DNA from: Tigriopus japonicus
Taxonomy: Eukaryota; Arthropoda; Copepoda; Harpacticoida; Harpacticidae
NCBI GenBank assembly: GCA_010645155.1
Contig: CM021322.1
Coordinates: forward strand, 11,867,841 to 11,931,840
DNA length: 64,000 nucleotides
Direction of reading: 5' to 3'
In this document: in pieces, positions 34,801 through 46,687 of the stretch
Numbering within the stretch: position 1 is the stretch's first letter
How the letters are laid out: every line of letters begins with the position of its first letter
Notes under the pieces: generated by a model
Told to the model about the DNA's origin: nothing
Seen by the model: only the letters and a program-made list of their open reading frames with translations
The model's database searches: none
Position numbers and translations under genes: made by a program

Positions 34801-36691
34801 GAGCGCAATATCGAGAGGGAATCGTCGAATCCATGATGAATGTTTGGGCTTCCGAGTGTTTCTGTGAAAGAATTTTCTTTTGAATTTTTTTTAGAGATAT
34901 AATGTGAAGTGCGGAGCTAACTTACCGTATCATCAAAGTCAAACGATTCTTCAATTCGAATGGGACATTCCAAGCCACATTTACAAGTACCTTCCCGTAA
35001 AAGATAGCTTTTAACGTCGTCCATCGACCTTAATTGCACACCACTTGGACTGTAATGAATGTTGTCGTTTACGATTAAGGATATAATCCCTATCAAATAT
35101 TATCAATGGTCTTTTACCTGTAGTAGATCACACTCTCTGACAAAACTAAGCGCCGCCATCCAAAGGGCACTTTTACTGTGGCAGTAAATTTCTTGTCAAT
35201 AGTGGCAATTACACTTGCAACCGTGACTGCTGGAGTTGGTCCCGGGAGGTTTTCAGTATTGGGTTCCTCCATACTTGGCACAGTCATGATGGGCACGACC
35301 ATAGAAGTATCTAGATTGGTAGTCACTTCATTGGGCAAATGCATAACCTCATTAGAATCTTGGCTGAATGTGGAAAATTCTTCGCTTTCCAACCCAGACA
35401 TTGTTGCCATGTTTTGGTCCATGGTTTTAACAGACGGTTGTATATCTGGTGGACCAACTGAAGGTAAGTAGGAATGTTTTTGGGTACCATCCTCTTGATT
35501 ACAGTTCATTTGGGAAGACATTTCCTCGTAATTCCCAGATGACACCATATCCTGGCCTGACCTTGTTCCAATCAGATCTGACGAGCCTGATCCATTGATT
35601 TGGTTCAAACTTTGATTCTGTTGCGACTCCACATAGGTTTGACTAAATCCTTGGGCATTAACTGTATGCATGCTTTGTTCTTGTGGTTGAGGAAAAGTTT
35701 GTTGAAGTTGAGGTGGTGCTCCATTAGTTGGAGGCATCTGACGTTGTCTCCTCATGTTGGAATGTTGGTACTGACTATCCATGTGGTTCATGGTTGATGC
35801 CGTAGGCAACGTTTGAAACTGATTGGAATGTATTGGGTACTGATGTGCGGGAATAGCCCCGGGCACACGTGGTCTCATTTGAGGCCGCATGTGAGATGAC
35901 ACGTGTTGTTGTGTAAACGATCCCTGAACCATGTTGCTTGGCGGCTGTTGAGGGCACATTGGATTGACAGCCATGGAGTTGTGACTGGGAACCATAACAG
36001 GAGTTCCAGGTTGTATTGGAGCTCTTTGTTGGGGATAACCATACGGATATCCATTGGGATGATTAGGTTGGGCACTTTGAAAGTAAGTGGGATGTTGATG
36101 CCCATGAGGAACGGTTGGGCGGAATTGGGTTTGAGGGTAAATGGCCGGTGCATTATCTTGAGATGGGTATGGATGCCCCTGTTGAATTTGCTGCTGCTGT
36201 TGGTGTTGTTGATGTTGTGACTGTTGTTGCACTTGAAAATGTTGCTGCTGTGTATACATGGCATGTTGAGGAGGGGCTTGCGGGATCATCTGGGCTTTAG
36301 GATCATGTTGATGGTACCCTGTGGCGTATTGTTGAGGATAGTATTGATGTTGTGGATGATGAACAATGGTTGGTTGTCCCGTTTGCGCCGAATAACCCGG
36401 AAAACGGTGATGCATTGACGGCAAATTGCCTGGAAGGGCATGGGCCGGGTAGCCACTGGGTACCATGCCTTGCCCTGATTGATGATACAAGGACCCGTCT
36501 GACCTTTGACCCGGTGGAGACCCCATGGAGGCCATAGGATACCCCCCACCCGCCCCAGTGATGTATCCACCATGCTGGTTTGGATAGGGTTGATTGCGGT
36601 ATTGGACTAACCCATGATTGTGTTGTCCAAAATGTTGTGGTTGTTGTGGTGCATGGCCTGAATGAGGAAGAAACTGCCCATTATGATTCAT
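31810..36691 (-). CDS. MBD5/6: MBD5/6-type methyl-CpG-binding-domain and PWWP protein
   Basis: Six exons (36691-35118, 35049-34926, 34861-34702, 34621-32264, 32193-31944, 31873-31810) join in phase with GT-AG introns to 1509 residues. Residues 1-500 are rich in Gln, Pro, His and Gly. The MBD spans about 505-570, crossing exons 1-2 (VPFGWRRLVLSESVIYYSPS then TCKCGLECPIRI), followed by YCAHKKLLAGLAALDK, the MBD5/6-type extension. A low-complexity Gln/Ser/Thr region contains an Asp-rich acidic run near residue 1215-1240 (32770-32845). The exon at 31944-32193 encodes a PWWP-like domain (FSVGEVIWGAHGSFNSWPG then RFVRVCWFG). MBD plus PWWP is diagnostic of the MBD5/MBD6/six-banded group, chromatin proteins linked to the PR-DUB deubiquitinase complex. 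The MBD lies unusually far from the N-terminus. Confidence 0.88.
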
Positions 36692-36980
36692 AACGGGCAG
36701 TACTGGTCCGGATCCATGTCACCTGAACTGTCCGTGATGATGACAAAAACACTAGCATCCCTCAGCTGTCACTTGGAAACATTTTAGGTGCTGTTATCAT
36801 TGATCCTGGGGGATTCACTGCACAAAAAGAGCATCAAGAAGCATCTGATGATGTTTTGTACCCTGCACTTGACACTTCTTACGACTTGAATCAGTTAACT
36901 CTTTGATCATGGAAGAAGATGGCTTCATATCATTATTTGGTTGCTGGCTCATTGAAGGCAGCTGAAGGCAGGCTCTGCCT

Positions 36981-37025
36981 TCATCATCACCATCATCGTC
37001 GTCGTCGTCATCCTCGTCGTCGCCG
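36981..37025. repeat. trinucleotide microsatellite (CAT/CGT)
   Basis: A run of catcatcaccatcatcgtcg type triplets, mixed tca and tcg units. Confidence 0.8.
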
Positions 37026-38388
37026 TGTGAGTGAGCGATTCAAGTCGTCAGTTGAACAAGGGTAGGATCAGAAGAGGTGCGTGTGTGCTTGTATGTGCTT
37101 CAAAGCCCTTTTTCAAGTCATCACTCATATGCACAGATGGGTATCTCAATCGCCTCTGGAGTCGCCATTCTACCAATTGAATGTGGGCTCAACCCCCTTA
37201 AGCTCAACAATGGCCCTTTCTTTATCTGCTCAACTTTTTGATCTGGAGTTCCACGACCTCCATTCTATAATTGAAGAGTAATTCGTTGGTTCGTTTTTTT
37301 CATTCTCTAGCTAACATCCGGTGTTTCTAAGAGAGAGGGGGAGCGCTATTTGGCCTCAGAATAAGAACAATTTAATCAGGCAAAGAGGAAATACAGGTAG
37401 CATTCAGCAGTGTGAAACTCGGTTTTGCTAGCATTAGCTGTTCAACACCCTTTGTGCATGCATTGCACACCAATAAGCCAGCCAGCCAGCAAGCAAGCAA
37501 GGAAGGAAGCAGTTGTCATACCCATCTACGATCTGAACTGGTTTTCCAGGCATCTGCTCACACTCGTACTTGCACATGGACTCCTCTCTGTTACTCACAC
37601 ACTCACACTCACCCTTGCTATGATGAACGGAGATTGCTCACAACGACGACTTATTCGCATACTAGACTCTTGCTCACACTCAGGACTCACTCATCAGGTT
37701 GAAAAGAGAAAGACTGGCGACATGGATAGAGAAGGCAGCGCAATCTCACTGAAGTAGATTCAACTTTTTTATTGCAATTTGGCGCCATCAATATTTTTTT
37801 TTCTTTTGCACTTCAATTTTTTTTGTCAAAATCCCTTCAAGCAGTATTGGGGGATTAAATATGGACTATGCATGACCTGGAGGTGCCCTTTCATGTTTCA
37901 TTTTGTGCTATCTGTCAAAATAATCCCACGCAACCTCGTACTATCGTAGTATTGCGTTGCCCCGCTTCAACTAAAGCAGGAGAGGAAGCTCTATCAAATT
38001 TGCAGATCATTCCAGGATGTAAATTTACTGATGAACACATGTGCACATGTGATGATAACTGGTTTCTTGTTGGTCGTAGGTCGGGATCTTTATCTCTGTT
38101 GGGTTGGCATGTTGGAACAGAAATACTGTTGAAACCAAATTTTTAAACTTGCAAAGTCATATTAACGACAAAAATTGGTTTGGGTAAAAGTCAAAGGGGG
38201 CAAAAGATCATAATTTTAAATATTACTATATTATAAGGATTTAAACTTTTTGGAGTCCATATAGAATGTTTGAATCGCTGAACTAGTGAAATTGGAACCT
38301 GACGTCATGGTCCCAATATTGCTTTCCATGAGTCACACATGCTTTTCAGGCAGGTTAGTGAAGCAGGCCTAGGAGATGAATGTAGACA

Positions 38389-38423
38389 GGGTCGGTCGGT
38401 CGGTCGGTCGGTCGGTCGGTCGG
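38389..38423. repeat. (GGTC)n microsatellite
   Basis: About eight perfect consecutive GGTC units. Confidence 0.9.
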
Positions 38424-38778
38424 CATTCACAGTTCAGGCTTCGAGTCCTGCGTGTGTCTGTCGCAGTCTGTGGGCTCGTGCCATTCACTTCGGGAACATT
38501 CCTGTTAGGTGCCCTGCTTTGCCCTGTTTAGCCTTCCCATTTTTATGGCAATCGAGCCAAGTCTTCGTCTTGGCTCGTCGTCCCTCTGGAGCCACAGAAT
38601 CATCCCGAACGTGACCAGGTTATCCATCCGACCCGGGACGTTTGGGTACTTTACAGCCCACTTTGGACGAGTGTCTTCAAATGCCAAGTGGCCACGATTT
38701 CAAAGTGTTCTCTGGTAGGTTCTCGAACAAGAATTCTCCGAGTGTTGATGAGTACTTAGGAATTTGAATAGTGTCAGT

Positions 38779-41372
38779 ATGGATCGAAATCATCACAGTG
38801 GTAGAAGACCGCAACAACCTCCGCCAGCTCCGCCTCAGCGAACGCATCTTCCAAATTCACAGTTTACGCAACCAAGTGAAACCACCCGACCCCATCATAC
38901 TACATTTGAGCCTTCCCTCAATCCCAGATCGGAATTTAGTGATCCCTTTGCAGATATGAGGGGACAGTTTGACAGAGAATTCTTTGAACCCAATCAAAAC
39001 CATCCAGGATTTTTCAGGGTAAGTAAGCTCTAGAACTTTTTGCAATCCTGTGCATTGACAAGAATCGTCTCTATGACCTTGCCAAATGACAGCACATAGG
39101 ACTGTGCTGTGAAGAATTTTCCAACACAAAGTTTGAGGAACGGTTAGATCGCGATTGTTATTAGCCCTGACAAAGTCCTCGGATCGCTCGTGCAAGTTCA
39201 GAGCCAAAGACGTTTCAGAACCATTTGTCACGAACGAAGCGACCAATGTCCACTTCAGTTTGAATTGGCAAAGAAACTCCATTAAAAGCACGAGAGCCCA
39301 GAAACCAAGTTTATGGGGCCAGATAGTTCAGATGCTACCAAATCTGTTGAACAGTTTTCTCTTGAACAAAAAAGCATCGTTTTCATGAGTTGGAATAATG
39401 TGCTGAAAGGGTTACACGTCTCGACTTCGAGGCGGATGTTTATCTGGGTTTTAGAGTTAGGATGACATAGTGTCAGATGCCATCAGTTGCCAAGAATTAA
39501 TCGTGGCGCCATCAAGCGATGGAAAAAGTCTTCGATAAAAAGTTCCGTAAGCTTCTACAGCTCGAGGGAACGTACATTAGACGTTTTTGTCAACCTTTGT
39601 TGCATCATAATGACGGAGATTTTTGGGGACAATCTAGAATACATCTATTAAAAGCATGATGACAGCATTATCTTTTTGATCTTTTTTAGCATCATCCCTT
39701 TATGGATGGCTTTGGACCGAGTTTCAATCTTGGTCGAGGATTCCCTGCTGAGGACGATCGAGACTTTCCCCAGTTTCACTCTAGACATCCAGATAGCATG
39801 AGATCACACAGTCCTCGCCCATCTTCTGATGAGGCTCCACACAAAACGTCGCGTGTCGAGTCTATTCCTATTCGAGTGGTGCACGAAAAGAATCCCGCAG
39901 ATACTGCTTCACCCAAAGCCAAACACCCAGCTATGTCTCGAAACACTACGGAACTCCCCGCCAAAGGGACCAACTCTAACCAGCCCGAGAGGTCTCCGCG
40001 GATCGCTCGTGCCAGTTCAGAGCCACCAAAGACGTTTCAGAAGCATTTGTCACAAATGAAACAACCATCCAATCACCAATACTCGTCCATTCCTGAAGGG
40101 GGGATTCCACCTTCAGACGCGCAAACCCATCAGCTAAACGTACCATCGGCCTCAGGGGGAAACAACAACCCCAACAATTTGGCCACTTCAGCGTCGGCTC
40201 CGAGTGTTCCCACTTCTAGTCAACAAGAGGCTCCTAACCATTTGAAAAGGTCTGAGATTCCAGCTCCACCCCCACGTGGCGTGTCACCAAAGCCCACTGG
40301 CGGTGCTGAGACGCGCAAACAATCGGCACCGCCAACAATGATGGGTACACCACCGGGGGTGCGCCATATTCCAATCTTTGTTGAAGGGCGTGATGAACCC
40401 GTAGTGAATAGATCAGCTAGTGTTGGTGGACCGTCTGCTGCTAGTGGACGAGCCGGTGGATTTGTCAAACCGTCTGACTATTATCCAAATGGAACGCAAA
40501 AAGTGAGTCGCGGCGAGGTACACCCTCAGCGCATGCACATGAATCTTCCCACTCAAGAGCAACAAAGACAGGTGCCCGTTCGCTCAAATGAGCCCACTAG
40601 TCCGGTCTCACCCCCGCCTGGTCCCATTCCGATGGGCTGGGTTCCGCCTCCGTCTTCTCTTCCACCCCAGAAAGTAGTTCCTGGTGATCCCACGAGCCCT
40701 CTGCCTGCGCCTGAGGGCCCCATACCACTTCCGTGCAGTCCCATTTTTTACAACCCGTCTTCCAAGGAATCAAATGCTCTTGGTCAAGATCAGGTTGATA
40801 GTGTGGCCTCTGCCAGTCCTCGTGCTGAGCGTAAACAGACCATGGTACCACCCCCTAAGAATCCTGTACCAAATGTCTCTCAACCTGGGAGTCAAAGTGG
40901 GAACGAGACAACCGACCCTCCTTCTCAAGCCCCGCAGGAAAAAGGAGGTGGTCCTGATGATCCAGCCTTGTCAAAGATGGAGAAAATTCAGGCTGAAGTG
41001 TCTGCTCTCGTCAAAAAGATCGAGGAGTTCAAAGGCAACAAAAAAGACAAAGAATATCTGTATCTTGACGAAATGCTGACCCGACATCTGATCGCCTTGG
41101 ACGAGATCGACACTGGTGGGCGCAATGAGCTGCGCCAAATGAGAAAAGAATCCATCAAGAGCATCAATCGTTGTTTGAGTATGCTCGACTCGAGAGCTAA
41201 AAACGAATCGGCTAAGGGTAACACGAATAACAACAACAATGAGAAGAAGCCGACGAATGAAAGTGATGCTGCCGAAACCAATAATCAAATCCTGTCAGAT
41301 TTGGCTGCTCTCAGTACCACTGTCAGTGCCAACAAAGTGGATGGTGCATCTGAAACAACCAAGAAGGACTAA
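38779..41372 (+). CDS. BAG3: BAG3/starvin-like co-chaperone
   Basis: Exons 38779-39018 and 39690-41372 join at phase 0 (FFR|HHPF) to 640 residues. The C-terminal BAG domain is at about 508-582 (SKMEKIQAEVSALVKKIEEF through MRKESIKSINRCLSMLD). It binds the Hsp70 ATPase domain and promotes nucleotide exchange. Two IPI motifs, at about 139-141 (ESIPIRVVHE) and 307-309 (RHIPIFVEG), correspond to the paired IPV motifs by which BAG3 holds small heat-shock proteins. The middle is Pro/Ser-rich with many PxxP sites. I see no WW domain, unlike vertebrate BAG3, as in Drosophila starvin. Likely role: chaperone-assisted autophagy and muscle protein quality control. ATG at 38779 is the first in frame. An AATAAA lies at 41741-41746. 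Confidence 0.9.
39162..39250 (+). repeat. diverged copy of a BAG3-like exon 2 segment inside intron 1
   Basis: Sequence matching 39982-40071 of exon 2. The shared stretch includes ggatcgctcgtgc, agttcagagcc, aaagacgtttcagaa and catttgtcac in the same order and orientation, with a 3-base deletion and scattered substitutions. The copy is in the intron and out of the coding frame. Confidence 0.7.
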
Positions 41373-41740
41373 AATTTCAAACAGAATCTCGTTTTGCTAT
41401 AAGTTTAAGAGCAACTAATACAACCATTGTCTTCAGAAAAATAATAATGTTATTGTTATTCCTATAAATTCAAGTATGCTCGATATTACGCTCGAAATAA
41501 CGACCACACCACCTGAAACAGCGAAAACCCGTGGAAAAGCTATTGCTATGGAAGATGATGTGTGATACAATCTTATTATGCAAATAATCAGATTCCAATG
41601 GCAAATTTTCTACGATTCAAGAGCCTTAGTCATTCATTCGATCATTCTTTTATCCATTCACGCATCACTTTTCCAGTTACAGGGTGTCCCTAAAATCATT
41701 TATAGTCTTCCATAGTTCTGCCCCGAAACACAGTAATGTC

Positions 41741-41746
41741 AATAAA
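41741..41746 (+). terminator. polyadenylation signal of the BAG3-like gene
   Basis: AATAAA about 370 bp after the BAG3-like stop. It lies in DNA beginning ttacagggtgtccctaaaat at 41678, which looks like a mariner-type terminal repeat. Confidence 0.45.
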
Positions 41747-41749
41747 TGA

Positions 41750-42974
41750 ACGCAGAACAACGATGAAAAGCGTGCCTAATGTATAAAAATCACCTTTGTA
41801 TGACAGTAATATATGTTTTTAAGATCCTTTGTTGTTGTTGTTGTCGCCGTTGCGTCATTCCATGTTGTGGAATTGGAAAAGCCGAAAGCCATTTCCATGA
41901 TGTTTCAAGGGCTAGTAAGGATCTAATCTGTCTCCAACCATGATCAAAAGTAATCTACTTCTTTCACGCGATCCAATGATTCCTCTTGCCTTGGTTTACT
42001 GGTGAGGAAGTTGGAACAGGAACACTTGTTCCAAGTTGGGCTGGTGTTTTCAAATATTTAGCGACTCGATTGTTCCTTGTTGAAACAAGCAAGTCGAGCT
42101 CTTTGCTAGATTACCACCATGGTGTGTTCCCTTTTCTGTAGATGGAACAGCCCCCGAAATAACGTGACGATTCCAGGCGCACCACCGTTCCATGTTCTCC
42201 AACAAAAGTCGCATTACGTATTTGTGAGATCAATATCGAGTTAGGGGGTTTATTGTATTTGGGCCCAGAAAAACAACGGTCATGAACCAAGTGAACCGTC
42301 GGGAAAAAGGTGCAGCAATCCAACAGAAACGTGAAAAAATGGTGAAATAAGGGTTGTATACGTGCCATATCGATTAAAGTTTAATTTTAAGTGCAGCAAT
42401 GGAATTGGAACAACAAATTGGTGAAATCACATTCTCGTAGCCTTGAAGTTCAAGGTTGGTGTGAGCAGATGGTGTTGGGCAACCAGTGCTTCGTTTAATT
42501 TTCATGAGCTGTCTCGTTGCCATGGGATCGTCGTGGAACAAACATTCGTCAGTGTCCCATTATGGAACATCTGCCCATTATGATTCACTAGTGGCGGTTG
42601 GGGCCAACTTCGTTCTGACTTTCAAATGAGAATTGGCTTGAATGGGCCACCCCAGTGTTGGAACACGCTAAATGTGCCCCAAGGTCCACTGCATTTCTTT
42701 GGGAATTAACATGAAGGATTCGTTCCATGGAAGCTTCTACGTTGGTCTTAGTGGGCACCACATTTGGAAAAGAATTGCTCGAACCCGTGACGTGAGAATA
42801 ATAAATGTACGAAAGTATTGAAGAAAGCCGTATACGGTACTCATGGTCAATGACATACCTGTCTTCAAACGGACCACCAGCATTTTTGGGTGCTGGCATT
42901 GTCGAACTTGGTCCAATGCCCAAAGACATCCAATTAGGGCACACAGTTATCTGAGTAATTGAACATTAATCATA
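41750..42974. other. intergenic, no gene recognised
   Basis: A minus-strand frame at 42588-42944 overlaps the 5' flank of the next gene and has no recognised motif. I see nothing else. Confidence 0.4.
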
Positions 42975-45900
42975 ATGGGTTGCGAACAAAGCAAGGATGG
43001 ACAAGTCTGGGCCCATGGAAATCACGGAGGAATTGCCAATGGAAAGGTAGATCGCGGACTGTGTTCCACATCATCATTACTCAATTTATAAACTTGCCCT
43101 CCGTGCATGCATTTCAAGATTGAAGTTGGACAAGAAGCATTGGAACGTTACATTGCCTTGGAAAATGAGATCGCCAAACTTGAGGCCAACTCACCCAGGA
43201 TGGTCTTGGAACACAAACGGGAGCAACTCAAACAGGTCACCTACAAAATCACCGACCAAGAGGTTGTGGTCGAGAGCCTCGCTGAAGCAGCGTAACTAAA
43301 CTTTATAACTTACTTTGGGAGGGCCGAAAGAGCTTGATGCATGCATGGTACTTGCTTGTCTTCTCGACTGCGTTGAAAAACCCCTTTAAACATTTCAGTA
43401 TTAGAGAAAAAAGAGATGTTGATGCTTTGGAAGAAGATCCAGACACAAAGCAACTGTTCCTGGAACAAGGCACATGGGAATCTAAGCAAGAGAAAGAGAT
43501 GCAAGAATACCTGGACGCCCTCAATAAACAGGTGATTGATCTTGGCCCCATTTTTTACAATAGGTTCGAATTTTTGGTTTCAGGTTGGGCCAACCAACCA
43601 ACACTGAAGATGGGACTAAAGGCCAGGTTTTGGAGATGCAAGGGGCCAACAATGAGCCAGGGGTGGTCGAAGAAAGTGCTAGAGAAGCCATGGCTGCTTT
43701 AAACAGCCAGGTTAGAAAACGAATTCCTTAACGGGTGGTGTGATTTAGTTTTTGCATACATACTGTACAGTATTTACGTACATATTCGAGCGTTTGAGTA
43801 GTGTTTTTGACAATAGTCCGCCACCAAGAGTTGGTCAAAAGAATGCACTTTGGAATTTTTCCCCAGTCGACTGCATTGCTTTTCAAGATCAGGATGTATA
43901 ATAAGCTTGCGTTATTGTTTTGGTTGCAGGAAATTGCTGAAACTGAGTTGTCAAATATGCGAGATCAAAAGTCTAATCTCGAGGCCGAAATTGTAGCTTT
44001 GGAACAGGATGTGGAGCAATTGCAAAATCTCTACGAGGAACAAGAGTCGATTTTGGATCGAATATTTGGTGGTGCATATGGTTCAGAGGATGAAAACCAT
44101 TTGGAATCCTCTCTAGATCAACATGAGCAAATGAGAAATCGAATCGTCGAAGCCAATTTTAAATGGAGACAGGCTCAACTCATGATAGACTATGCCTATA
44201 AGCAATTGGAACATGCAGTGACCAAATGGACCGACATTCAAACCATTGACCCGAGGTAATCGGGGTTTGCTTTAACCATAGAGTGGCAAGATTTTGAGCC
44301 AGGAATGTGGTTGTGCTTCTCTTTTTGTAGCAATTTAGAAGAACGATACGCAGTGGCCTCGGAAACTCGAAACAACTTGGTGGCGGCCTCGCAAAACATA
44401 CAAGGCGCACAACGCTACTTGAGCAATGTCCAATTTCCATATTGCGCTCCACCTGAAGTAGAAACTTTGAATAAGGTAGGGAGGCTCGATTTTCATTTAT
44501 TTTATTGAATAGAAACTGACATTCTGACCCTAGATGAATCTTGCGAAAAAGTGACTTTTTACCAAAGCACGCGACATGAAAGTCTTTGACCCATTTCATC
44601 AATATTTTTGTCGTGCTGTAATTTTAAGCACTATTGTAGGGGCCTCGCTTTTTATCATCCAGAGGAAAACATGACGAAATTTTCAAAAATAGTTTAGTTT
44701 CATTAATGAAGAATGATGGCCTTATCAGATGGGCCCAGAACTTTCATGTCCTGGGTTCTGGGTTCATGTCCTGGTGTTCAAATGCCCTGACAGTTGAAAA
44801 AGTCACGGCTTTTTCAACTGTTCCGTCTTCCCTCTTGGGTTCTTTTTCTTTTTTTTTTCTTTCTTCCATTTTTTTCTGTACCAATAATACCTTTATACAT
44901 TTTTAAGTGTCCCGGGTGGTCCCAAACAATAAACAAAAAAACAATGTCAAAGTGTGAGATAAATCTGCAATCTATGAAATCCGTTTCGACCAACTTTTAC
45001 AGGATGCCATTTCTCGGCTTTTAAATTCATAAAAAAAAAATGCCTTTACCATTTAAGTTACTTTCTCAGTATCTTGTTTTCGAAACAATGCTTCCGTCCA
45101 GAAATTTATGTAAATTGAAAATTTGCAACTCAAGTCATTTTCCAATACACGTGAATCAATAATTGCCACACAACCCCTCTATTGAAGAAACAAAGCTTCT
45201 TGGCTTCAGTCAAATGGCCACCTGAGCCCATTTGCTGATTGGAAAGCTGTTTTGCCAATCCATCAAAAGGCCCTCGATTGGGCGTTGGTTGCTGTTTTTG
45301 TTTTTGGACTCGACTTTCACTTAGAGTGTTTCTCTTCTCTTTGTTCGGAACAAAGGCCACCGCCTACATTTTCACTGACATGCAAACCCCAGATCGACAC
45401 GAGCATGCCATGGAATGCTACACCATTACCTCCAAGCGATGTGGAGCCTTATTGCAATGGATCACACAAGTAAGGAACATGGGGGTTGAGTAGAATGAAT
45501 ATCCAACATTGCGTGGGATATCATCCACAAACCACATTCTTTCTTTTTTCATAGGTGGTTTCGCAAACCATCTCTCGAGATCTGGATGATATCAATGCCA
45601 AAGTCAAAGAGGCCTCCATGAAGTTGAGGACTGAAAGGGTCAGACTTATAAAAGAGAAGGTCAAGGAGGTGATGGGCAAAGATGTGGACATTGCCGTGGC
45701 CGATGTGAACACCGATGTGAAAGTGGATCTGAATCTCAATGACTTGGCCATGACTGAGGGCATTGTAAGTGATACGTGTTCTAGCACATAGTACGTAGTA
45801 CAGTATAAACACACAGAACTACACTACTTTCATCAATATGCCGAATGTTCTTGGTCAAATGGAAAGCTAATCGATTGACCACAGACATTAAGAAGTCTCG

Positions 45901-46687
45901 CACTAATAATGTCTATCATCATATGGCATACTAGTATACTAAATGCTCGCACAATATGCATTTATGGTTGGCCGAGTTAGGCTTATAAGTAATCTTGTAA
46001 GTGATTATGAGAGTGCTTTAAATTGAACTTATTCGAGTTATTCAAGGATGATGAACACCTCATAGCCTTGTCTGAAATTGGAAATGATTGGAACCAATGT
46101 ACTCGTAGAACAGTGAATCAGTTAATGTTCGTAATTGTCGTTTTTTGATTGGATTTAAAATACCAATAGCAACAAAGCCTTTGTTTAGTCGTGACTGAAA
46201 CACAAGAGGGAAGGAGGTAATTGTAGCGATCTTACTTCCTTGACTTGAACAAATGAATCATGCAAATGCCAGGCTTACTTGCTTGCTTGCTAACCCACCA
46301 CCACCACCACTACTACAACATTAACAACCAGTAACAAGCTCCCGCTTGATCTTGAGATCACGTGGGAATCTTAATTCTGAATCGAATTTTCTTCTTCCTT
46401 AAAAGGATCCGAATTCTTTGACTCTGACCGCAGAAGAACTCAAGGCCTTGGGACTCCTATTGGAAGAAGATCTGGCCCCTCCACCTTCGCAATCTGAAGT
46501 TTTTGGCGAGCAAATGGAGCGCTTGAATCAGACCTATCGTGAAGATGCGGATCGGGTCCAACGACAAATCGAGGAGAGTCGGGAACGGATGCATCAGAAA
46601 TTGGAACAACAATTGGCCGTCCGCAGACAAAGACGAGCCAGAAAGAATATTGAGGCCAAAGAGCGAGAAGCACTTATTGCTAGCTGA
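42975..46687 (+). CDS. conserved-looking coiled-coil protein with N-terminal acylation signal
   Basis: Exons 42975-43046, 43119-43291, then one of two alternatives (43399-43531 or 43584-43710), then 43930-44255, 44331-44475, 45356-45469, 45555-45764 and 46406-46687. Phases fit throughout, giving 484 or 482 residues. The first exon encodes MGCEQSKDGQVWAHG. Gly2-Cys3 is a classic N-myristoylation plus palmitoylation signal, so membrane attachment is likely. Exon 2 and the exon at 43930 are heptad-rich coiled coil (LENEIAKLEAN; LEAEIVALEQDVEQLQNLYEEQESILDRIFGG). The C-terminal exon is again helical and very basic (RQRRARKNIEAKEREALI). I do not recognise the family. The long helical stretches suggest a scaffold or tether at the plasma membrane; this is inference. 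The exon 2 donor (AGC|GTAACT) is the weakest junction. Confidence 0.8.
43399..43531 (+). other. alternative exon 3a of the coiled-coil gene
   Basis: 133 bp, entered in phase 2 (GC|T) and leaving in phase 0. It encodes 44 residues beginning IREKRDVDALEEDPDTKQ and ending EYLDALNKQ, followed by donor GTGATT. Confidence 0.75.
43584..43710 (+). other. alternative exon 3b of the coiled-coil gene
   Basis: 127 bp, entered in phase 2 (GC|G) after ttggtttcag and leaving in phase 0 before GTTAGA. It encodes 42 residues from LGQPTNTEDGTKGQVLEMQG to REAMAALNSQ. It can only follow exon 2 in frame, not exon 3a. Confidence 0.7.

Larger units (their letters stand above)
36692..38778. promoter_or_regulatory. 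2-kb divergent intergenic region, MBD5/6-like and BAG3-like genes
   Basis: Both neighbours are transcribed away from this interval, so their promoters and 5' UTRs should lie here. It contains a CAT/GTC trinucleotide tract (36981-37025) and a (GGTC)n tract (38389-38423). Short frames, for example 37412-37702 and 38339-38614, are low complexity and I do not call them genes. No TATA box is evident. Confidence 0.5.

Noticed and set aside
41678..41710. mariner terminal repeat (ttacagggtgtccctaaaat)
   Set aside because: The motif resembles a mariner end, but I found no matching inverted partner in the window, so no element can be delimited.
43532..43583. Retained intron joining exons 3a and 3b
   Set aside because: Reading on from 3a through 43583 gives a frame different from that of exon 3b and a stop near 43700. 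Exclusive use fits better.
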